Assembly (NCBI GenBank): GCA_015231685.1 | Contig: JADGBA010000030.1 | Location: forward strand, 1-11,612 | Source: Candidatus Omnitrophota bacterium | GTDB lineage: Bacteria; Omnitrophota; Gorgyraeia; 2-02-FULL-51-18; JAGOUK01 | DNA length: 11,612 bases | Direction of reading: 5' to 3' | In this document: one piece after another, positions 6,861 to 11,612 of the stretch | How positions within the stretch are numbered: the first letter of the stretch is position 1 | How the letters are laid out: each line of letters opens with the position of its first letter | The notes under the pieces: model-generated | What the model saw: the letters and a program-made list of their open reading frames with translations, nothing else | Told to the model about the DNA's origin: nothing | The model's database searches: none | Program-made: the position numbers and the translations under genes

Positions 6861-7853
6861 TCAGGGTTTGTGCGCGTATTCCAGATTCTGATTCTCGATT
6901 TGGGGCCAGTGCTGCTGGACCCAGTCCGCAAGACCGTTCACGCCTTCCTCGAGCGTAATCCGGGGCTGCCATCCGAGTTCCCCGCGCGCGCGTGAAGAAT
7001 CGATGACATAAGCGGCATCCTGGCCGAGCCTTTCTCCAACCACCCGGGTCGCAGCGCCAAAATCCACCTCCATCTTCCTGCAGATCATCGCAACCAGATC
7101 CTTCACGGCGATCCCGCCGTCGGGCGAAAAGTGATACATCCGGCCGGGCTTCCCGTGCTCCATGGCCGCAAGCTCTCCCCGCGAGACGTCGCGGATATGG
7201 ATATACGACTTCACCGCAGTGCCGCCACCGTGAAGCTCGATCACCTTCTTCTTCTTTATATAGATCACAGAACGCGGAATGATCTTGTGAAGCTGCTGGT
7301 GGGCGCCGTACACATTGGTGGCGCGAATCATAATAAGAGGAAAGTTGAAATTTTTTACCAACGTCCAGAGGAACATATCCCCCGCCGCTTTGGAGGCGGC
7401 ATAAGGTGTCGTCGGATTAAAAGGCGCGTCCTCCGTCACCCGCCCCGAACAAGTCCCGTATACTTCCGGCGACGAAATGTGAACATACCGCTTGAGATAC
7501 GCGGCCTTCCGAAGATAATGACCGAGCTCGGCAACGCAGACGGCATTGGTGCGAAACCACTGGGCCGGGTCCTCCCAGCTGGGGGCAACTTCGCTCTGCG
7601 CGGCGAAATTCACGATAAATTCAGGCTTCTCTTCTTCCAGAAGGTCGAGAATCGCGCGCATCTGAAGATTGAGGTCCAGCTGAACAAACCGGAAGTGCGG
7701 ATTCGCGTGACGTTTGTAGGGAAGGAAGACCTCGGATTTTTCGGGTGAGCGGCTGATTCCAATCACTTCGTTTTGGGAATCCTCAAGGAGGAGGTCAACA
7801 AAGTCACTTCCAGAAAACGAATTACTTCCTATAACGACAATTTTTCTGCTCAT
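6861..7853 (-). CDS. Nucleotide-sugar 4,6-dehydratase/epimerase-like SDR
   Basis: A 330-residue extended SDR, most like GDP-mannose or dTDP-glucose 4,6-dehydratases. GSNSFSG (9-15) is the dinucleotide loop. NFAAQSEVAPSWEDP (82-96) parallels the NLAAQSHV element of GDP-mannose dehydratases. HISSPEVYG (125-133) is the active-site strand and Y151-AAS-K155 the catalytic pair. RATNVYG and the SYIHIRDVSRG segment (216-226) are family features. In RmlB the active-site strand reads TDEVYG with catalytic Asp-Glu. Here it is S-P-E, so Glu130 is kept but Asp is replaced by Pro. The product could be a 4-keto-6-deoxy sugar or an epimer, and the nucleotide is unknown. I chose the ATG at 7851-7853 because GGAG sits 4 nt upstream and the Rossmann strand follows immediately. 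In-frame ATGs at 7868, 7898 and 7934 have no comparable site. It is the first gene of the long leftward operon. Confidence 0.9.
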   Translation of the reverse strand: MSRKIVVIGSNSFSGSDFVDLLLEDSQNEVIGISRSPEKSEVFLPYKRHANPHFRFVQLDLNLQMRAILDLLEEEKPEFIVNFAAQSEVAPSWEDPAQWFRTNAVCVAELGHYLRKAAYLKRYVHISSPEVYGTCSGRVTEDAPFNPTTPYAASKAAGDMFLWTLVKNFNFPLIMIRATNVYGAHQQLHKIIPRSVIYIKKKKVIELHGGGTAVKSYIHIRDVSRGELAAMEHGKPGRMYHFSPDGGIAVKDLVAMICRKMEVDFGAATRVVGERLGQDAAYVIDSSRARGELGWQPRITLEEGVNGLADWVQQHWPQIENQNLEYAHKP

Positions 7854-7857
7854 TGGA

Positions 7858-7861
7858 CTCC
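7858..7861 (-). promoter_or_regulatory. Shine-Dalgarno GGAG fixing the start of the 4,6-dehydratase-like gene
   Basis: GGAG four bases before the ATG at 7851-7853 on the minus strand (CGGAGTCCAATG). This supports that start over longer in-frame alternatives, whose N-terminal extension would be non-homologous and would cover the promoter candidate. Confidence 0.6.
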
Positions 7862-7896
7862 GTGTCATGATGTTATCGCCGTCTTGCGAAGCGTTC

Positions 7897-7925
7897 ATTC
7901 TCCCCCATTCCCGTGGATATTTCAA
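7897..7925 (-). promoter_or_regulatory. Candidate sigma70-type promoter for the leftward operon
   Basis: On the minus strand, TTGAAA (7920-7925) and GAGAAT (7897-7902) are separated by 17 bp. That is 5 of 6 and 4 of 6 matches to the consensus boxes. Transcription would begin near 7890, giving a leader of about 37 nt before the ATG at 7853. It lies in the only sizeable non-coding gap of the window (7854-7949, about 96 bp, between divergent genes). Prediction from consensus only. Confidence 0.4.
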
Positions 7926-7949
7926 TCTCGTCACGTTATGATACGGCTC

Positions 7950-9101
7950 ATGCGAAGAGCTGAATGTCTTTTGTGCGGAAAAAAGCGTACCGCCCCGGTT
8001 CCCGGCTGGAACACATCAAGGGGCATCACCTCCGAAGGTAAGCCCTGGCCTACGGCCGGCGCATTGACCTTCTGCTCCGCTTGCGGCCTCACCCAAAAAA
8101 ACACCGGCCTCCTGTGGCGCCGGCAAACGGCCCGCATTTACAAGACCTACGCACCCTACTACCAGTCCGGCGGCAAAGAACAGCGGGTCTTTGATACCGG
8201 AAGGGGCAGTCTCACCACACGCTCCGCGGCGCTCCTTGGCCGCCTCCGGCGACACCTCCCCGGCTCCGCTGCGGCCGAGGCCCTGGATATCGGGTGCGGC
8301 AACGGATCACTCCTCCGGAATCTCCGGCGAAGCTTTCCGTCCTGGAATCTTTACGGGGCAGACCGGACCCGGCGTTACGACCGTGAGCTCCGGACCCGTT
8401 GGGGTGTGCGCCGCGTGTATCATGGTGAAGCGGCAAACATCAACCGAACGTTTGACGCCGTCTTCATGCTGCATGTGCTCGAACACGCCCGCCGGCCCGT
8501 TGCCTTTCTCAATTCCGTCAAAAAATTAATCAAACCCGGAGGAATGCTCTTTATTCAAATCCCGGACCTCACGGCCAACCCGGTAGACTTGGTCATCTTC
8601 GACCATTGCACACACTGGACTCGAAGTCACATCACGGCACTCCTCGCCCAAAGTGGCTGGCACATCCGGGTCATCACCAACCGCTGGGTCCCCCGCGAAA
8701 TCAGCATCATCGCCGCACCTGCGCCGACGAGCCAAGCCCGAGGCCGTGTCCCCGGTGCCGCGCGGCACTCGAAGCGGCTCCATCAACAAATCGCGTGGCT
8801 TGGCCGCCTCAAGGCTCAGGCGCAGGCCCTTTGCGGCAAAGGGCCCCTGGGAATATTCGGCACTTCCAACGCGGGCACTTGGCTTGCGACCGAGATCGGG
8901 CGGGGGGTGGAATTTTTTGTGGACGAGGACGCTGACCGGATCGGAAAGCGTCACTTAAGGAAGCTCATCGTAGGCCCGCACGATCTCAAGCGCGGCCAGA
9001 ATGTCCTCATGGCCCTGCCCCCGCCGCTCGCCTCACGCATCGCCCGACGCCTCAAGGCAAGCGGTGTCAAAGCGCGGTTGATTCAGCCCCCGCCCGTCTG
9101 A
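7950..9101 (+). CDS. TylC3-like SAM-dependent sugar (C-)methyltransferase with zinc-binding N-terminus
   Basis: The only plus-strand gene. It has 383 residues in three parts. An N-terminal zinc-binding module has ECLLCG (C6, C9) and FCSACG (C42, C45). The central class I SAM-methyltransferase core has motif I LDIGCGNG (112-119), an acidic D138, and the HVLEH element (175-179) followed by FLNSVKKLIKPGGMLFIQIPDL. The C-terminal Rossmann-like domain begins GPLGIFGTSNAG (298-309). This Cys-rich, methyltransferase and C-terminal domain order is that of the Methyltransf_13/Methyltransf_14 family, including TylC3, which C-methylates dTDP-4-keto sugars. A role in making a methyl-branched sugar is therefore plausible (inference). 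The ATG at 7950 places the first Cys pair at the extreme N-terminus, as in relatives. The ATG at 7938 (four residues longer) is equally possible, since neither has a clear ribosome site. Its stop overlaps the dehydrogenase's 3' end by 19 bp. Confidence 0.86.
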   Translation: MRRAECLLCGKKRTAPVPGWNTSRGITSEGKPWPTAGALTFCSACGLTQKNTGLLWRRQTARIYKTYAPYYQSGGKEQRVFDTGRGSLTTRSAALLGRLRRHLPGSAAAEALDIGCGNGSLLRNLRRSFPSWNLYGADRTRRYDRELRTRWGVRRVYHGEAANINRTFDAVFMLHVLEHARRPVAFLNSVKKLIKPGGMLFIQIPDLTANPVDLVIFDHCTHWTRSHITALLAQSGWHIRVITNRWVPREISIIAAPAPTSQARGRVPGAARHSKRLHQQIAWLGRLKAQAQALCGKGPLGIFGTSNAGTWLATEIGRGVEFFVDEDADRIGKRHLRKLIVGPHDLKRGQNVLMALPPPLASRIARRLKASGVKARLIQPPPV

Positions 9102-10129
9102 CAAGCAATCACGGGCCGGATCACTCGGCCCCGTCTCAGGTCCAAAATGGCGTCGTTGATCCGGTCCAAAGAGTAGGGCTCAGAAAGAAGCGAGGTCGGG
9201 TCAAAAGCCTTCTTCCGCTGACAACTCAGAAGATACGGAATGTCCTTATCCGGCCGCGCGTCGCCCCCGAACGATCCGGTCAGAGCCTTACCGAAGTGAA
9301 GCGGCAGCGTGTCGATGGAGGCCTTCTCCCTGTATCCGGGCACACCCACAAGAATGGTCCTGCCCTTCGGGCCGCACAACTCATACCCAAGTTCAATCAC
9401 ATCCCGCCGTCCGGTATTTTCGAACACGACGTCCAAAGTCCGACCCTTTAAATCGCGCTGAATCAAACGGTGGGTATTCTGAGTCCGGGAATGAATCACA
9501 TGTGTGGCTCCGAGCTCTTTCGCCACGCGCAATTTACCCGCATAAAGATCGACCGCGATGATGGGCGACGCCCCGATCATCTTCGCGAACATGATCTCAG
9601 AAAGCCCCAGGGTACCGGCCCCGAGGACAAGGAGCGACTCCCCCCTCTTAAGACGCGCGTCGCGTGTGACCACACCCCACGCAGTCAAAAGCGCGCATCC
9701 ATAGAGCGCAGCGGTGGTGAAGGGAACGTTTCGGGGAATCCGCGTCACCCGGTTCTCAGACACCACGCTCAACTCCTGAAAAGCCGTCACGCGCCCGGCG
9801 TTGACGCGCCTTCGCCCCCACCGATACACCGGAGTCGCGGCATCCCGGCCCGCGGAAGGCTTCCAGTGAAGGACGACATGATCGCCGGCTTTAACCTTCT
9901 TCACGCCGGGCCCGGTCTCAACCACCACCGCACCCGCCTCATGGCCCAGAAGGTGCGGCAGGAACCGGTCCGGTCCCTTCACGCCATCAATCTCGCCGAT
10001 CTGGGAGCCGCAAACTCCGGCCGCTTCGATCCGCACAAGAACCTGATGGGCCTTCAAGGCGGGGACTTCGATGTCCGTGATGACGAGAGGCTTTTTTTGT
10101 TGAACGAGGATGGCGGCTTTGGTTTTCAT
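9083..10129 (-). CDS. Zinc-type medium-chain dehydrogenase lacking the structural zinc site
   Basis: A 348-residue MDR-superfamily alcohol/polyol dehydrogenase. The catalytic zinc ligands are visible: C40 in AAGVCGSQ, H63-E64 in LLGHEAGAVV, and C145 in ALYGCALLTAWG. The cofactor domain has VLGAGTLGL (168-176) and D194 in IAVDLYAGK, suggesting NAD(H). The loop that normally holds four structural-zinc cysteines (about residues 88-112: HWKPSAGRDAATPVY...WGRRRVNAG) contains none. I recall a similar Cys-free loop in dehydrogenases of surface-glycan loci. It probably oxidises or reduces a sugar or sugar-phosphate hydroxyl beside the transketolase and methyltransferase. I chose the ATG at 10127-10129 because MKTKAAILV is the usual N-terminus and it starts 1 nt after the upstream stop. 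In-frame ATGs at 10153 and 10219 would run into the methyltransferase gene. Confidence 0.88.
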   Translation of the reverse strand: MKTKAAILVQQKKPLVITDIEVPALKAHQVLVRIEAAGVCGSQIGEIDGVKGPDRFLPHLLGHEAGAVVVETGPGVKKVKAGDHVVLHWKPSAGRDAATPVYRWGRRRVNAGRVTAFQELSVVSENRVTRIPRNVPFTTAALYGCALLTAWGVVTRDARLKRGESLLVLGAGTLGLSEIMFAKMIGASPIIAVDLYAGKLRVAKELGATHVIHSRTQNTHRLIQRDLKGRTLDVVFENTGRRDVIELGYELCGPKGRTILVGVPGYREKASIDTLPLHFGKALTGSFGGDARPDKDIPYLLSCQRKKAFDPTSLLSEPYSLDRINDAILDLRRGRVIRPVIACQTGGG

Positions 10130-10130
10130 A

Positions 10131-10793
10131 TCACTCGAAGTAAATAAACTCATGATCCCCGGTGTAGCCGGCGTGATCAAACCACCAGCGCCATTCCTCG
10201 GGAGAACAGAACATCTCACAGGTTAACTGCCAGTAAAGAAGGTTCACCTTTTCTTCTTCCGTGCGGTAGCTTTCCACACAAATGAATTTGTTCTTCCTGC
10301 CGACACGCTCGATTTCTTTGAGCGCGGGGAAGAAGGCGTGGCACGGGAGATTGTGAAGCGCGTTGATGGAAACGACGAGATCGAAGCTCTTGTCCTCATA
10401 GGGAAGCTCGGACGCGGTGCCCACTTCCAGAAACGGCTTCATTTCCTCCTTCGCGTTCTCGACCGCGTAACGCGAAACATCCAGCCCCCGGACCTCGATA
10501 CCCGGCAGAGCCTGCGCGAAGTCATAAAGAAGAAATGCCTTCCCGCAGCCCACATCCAGAACCCGGTCGCCCTTCTTGAGACCATAAGTCTCGATCATCG
10601 CCTCGGCCACCTTGCGCCAGCGCCCGTCGTACTTAAAGCCGCCGTAACCGACCTTACGGTCGCCGTCCCAGTAATCATAATCAAACTTCTTCGCGAGTTT
10701 GGCCGCCTCCGCCTTCGGGAATTCGTTGACCCGCGCCAGATAATCCCGGGTTGTTTTTTTGTGAACCAGCGTGACAAATTCCCGATAGGCCAT
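10131..10793 (-). CDS. Class I SAM-dependent methyltransferase
   Basis: A 220-residue Rossmann-fold methyltransferase. Motif I is VLDVGCGKAF (78-87), an acidic GLDVS (103-107) binds the SAM ribose, and SFDLVVSINALHNLP (136-150) covers motifs III-IV. Before the fold, YDYWDGDRKVGYGGFKYDGRW (39-59) is a distinctive aromatic and glycine-rich segment that may shape the acceptor site. The C-terminus is Trp-rich (WRWWFDHAGY). No transmembrane segment or signal is present, so it acts in the cytosol. The start is well supported: GGAGG lies 9 nt before the ATG, inside the end of the transketolase gene, and only 3 nt separate the two genes. Position between transketolase and dehydrogenase suggests a nucleotide-sugar or sugar-phosphate acceptor (inference). 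O-, N- or C-methylation cannot be decided. Confidence 0.88.
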   Translation of the reverse strand: MAYREFVTLVHKKTTRDYLARVNEFPKAEAAKLAKKFDYDYWDGDRKVGYGGFKYDGRWRKVAEAMIETYGLKKGDRVLDVGCGKAFLLYDFAQALPGIEVRGLDVSRYAVENAKEEMKPFLEVGTASELPYEDKSFDLVVSINALHNLPCHAFFPALKEIERVGRKNKFICVESYRTEEEKVNLLYWQLTCEMFCSPEEWRWWFDHAGYTGDHEFIYFE

Positions 10794-10796
10794 GTC

Positions 10797-11612
10797 TTAT
10801 TTCCTCCCCGCGTCCTTGATTCCCAAGTGCTCCCTGACCGCGGCGACCACGCCTTCGGCCGTAATTCCATAACGCGCCATGAGATCGGCCTGCGAACCGT
10901 ACGTGTGCGGAAACACATCCGGAAACCCGATGCGCTTGAATCGCGCAGAGCGGTCCCATGCGGCCTCGGCCAGAACCTCCGCCGTCGCGGAGCCGAGCCC
11001 GCCGACAATCGTGTGCTCCTCCACCGCGACCACGGACCGGACCCCTTTGGCCGCGCGCACCAGCGCCTCCGCGTCAAAAGGCTTGAGCGTATGAAAATGC
11101 AGCACACCCGCGTCCGCGCCGTCTGCCGCGAGCATCTCCGCGGCTTTGAGCGCGATCTGTGTCGTGATGCCGGTGGAAACCAGAAGCGCGTCCTTGCCGT
11201 TCTTAAGATCAATCGCCTTGCCGATTTTGAATTCCTTCTCAGGGCGGCTCACCACCGCGTCCCCGCCCTTGGCCAGACGGATGTAAAGCGGGCCCGGCCA
11301 ATCCACCGTTTGCGGCATGAGCCGCTTCATCTCCTCGGCATCCGACGGCGCGACGATCGTCATCCCGGGAATGGTTCTCAGGATCGCGATATCATCCATC
11401 GCTAGATGTGTCGGTCCGAGGGGCGCGTACACCACACCGCCGCCCGATCCCACAAGACGGATACGCGCCTCGTGAAGTCCCGCGTCCAGAAGAATCTGCT
11501 CAAAAGGGCGCCGCGTAATGAAGCTCGCGATCGTGTTCATATAAGGAATCTTGCCCGACATCGCCAGTCCCGCCATCATGCCCACGAGATGCGCCTCGGA
11601 CACCCCTTCCAT
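10797..11612 (-). CDS. Transketolase, C-terminal subunit (split form), 5' end outside window
   Basis: 271 residues running off the right edge, with perhaps 40-50 N-terminal residues missing compared with the roughly 310-residue split-subunit family. The first visible residues, GVSEAHLVGMMAG, correspond to the pyrimidine-domain GI-x-E-x-x-M-V-G motif, whose Glu activates thiamine diphosphate. LGPTHLAMDDIAILRTIPGM is the next hallmark, with the conserved His. The C-terminal domain contains LLVSTGITTQIALKAAEML and VVAVEEHTIVGGLGSATAEVL. The partner N-terminal subunit (ThDP-diphosphate binding) should lie just upstream, beyond the edge. Stand-alone pairs of this type act as dedicated transketolases (for example apulose-4-phosphate transketolase AptA/AptB) and also occur in sugar-biosynthesis loci. 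Here a two-carbon ketol transfer supplying an unusual sugar precursor is inferred. A housekeeping role is less likely given its place in a glycan locus. It ends with TAA. Confidence 0.9.
   Translation of the reverse strand: MEGVSEAHLVGMMAGLAMSGKIPYMNTIASFITRRPFEQILLDAGLHEARIRLVGSGGGVVYAPLGPTHLAMDDIAILRTIPGMTIVAPSDAEEMKRLMPQTVDWPGPLYIRLAKGGDAVVSRPEKEFKIGKAIDLKNGKDALLVSTGITTQIALKAAEMLAADGADAGVLHFHTLKPFDAEALVRAAKGVRSVVAVEEHTIVGGLGSATAEVLAEAAWDRSARFKRIGFPDVFPHTYGSQADLMARYGITAEGVVAAVREHLGIKDAGRK
10803..10807 (-). promoter_or_regulatory. Shine-Dalgarno GGAGG for the small methyltransferase
   Basis: GGAGG nine bases before the ATG at 10791-10793, inside the end of the transketolase gene. It shows the two genes are read from one transcript. 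Confidence 0.6.

Noticed and set aside
7131..7748. Plus-strand open frame of 205 codons opposite the 4,6-dehydratase-like gene
   Set aside because: Antisense shadow with a basic, low-motif translation. The minus-strand SDR explains the region.
7894..7921. Plus-strand promoter candidate TTCATT-16 bp-GATATT for the methyltransferase
   Set aside because: Only 3 of 6 and 4 of 6 matches with a short spacer. Too weak to claim, although some promoter must exist nearby.
7773..7949. Longer plus-strand methyltransferase starting at 7773
   Set aside because: It would overlap the SDR's 5' end and the intergenic gap antisense, and it adds residues unlike the zinc-binding N-terminus of the family.
9113..9131. 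GGGCCG/CGGCCC hairpin just after the plus-strand methyltransferase stop, as a terminator
   Set aside because: The stem is 6 bp with a 7-nt loop and no T-run on either strand, and it lies inside dehydrogenase coding sequence. Not a convincing intrinsic terminator.
9470..10147. Plus-strand open frame of 225 codons opposite the dehydrogenase
   Set aside because: A shadow of the MDR gene's codon pattern. The composition is biased and there is no motif or ribosome site.
10338..11405. Long plus-strand open frame (355 codons) opposite the transketolase and methyltransferase
   Set aside because: It is antisense to two clearly recognisable genes in GC-rich DNA, its translation is Arg/His-rich and low in motifs, and it resembles no family.

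Overview
This window is part of a bacterial surface-glycan (O-antigen, capsule or glycolipid) biosynthesis locus. The genes are tightly packed and almost all read leftward on the minus strand. Several junctions are ATGA or GTGA overlaps or gaps of a few bases. No taxonomic marker is present. Shine-Dalgarno sites (AGGAG, GGAGG, AAGGAGG), GTG/ATG starts and TGA as the near-universal stop show ordinary bacterial coding. The gene content fits a diderm, possibly an uncultured lineage, but that is only a guess.

Right part (9083-11612, minus strand): the C-terminal half of a split thiamine-diphosphate transketolase (cut by the window edge), a small SAM methyltransferase, and a medium-chain zinc-type dehydrogenase that has lost its structural-zinc cysteines. 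These look like enzymes for making or tailoring an unusual sugar. Middle (7950-9101): the only plus-strand gene, a TylC3-like sugar methyltransferase with an N-terminal Cys4 site and a C-terminal Rossmann-like domain. It is head-to-head with the next minus-strand gene and overlaps the dehydrogenase tail-to-tail by 19 bp.

Left part (1-7853, minus strand): one apparent operon, probably started by a promoter near 7897-7925. In order of transcription it encodes a nucleotide-sugar 4,6-dehydratase/epimerase-like SDR, a GT2 glycosyltransferase, an SDR fused to a WbuC-type cupin, a membrane-anchored SGNH hydrolase, an LPG-synthase-TM (flippase-like) protein broken by an in-frame TGA, a GT4 glycosyltransferase, and a GT-C (PMT/ArnT-like) membrane glycosyltransferase that runs off the left edge.

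Working model (inference): the soluble enzymes make a nucleotide-linked deoxy and probably branched or methylated sugar. GT2 and GT4 build it into a lipid-linked oligosaccharide. The flippase-like and GT-C proteins act at or across the membrane, and the SGNH protein trims or acylates the glycan outside the cytoplasmic membrane. Base composition drops clearly in the left third (roughly 2.4-4.2 kb), suggesting the locus was assembled from segments of different origin.
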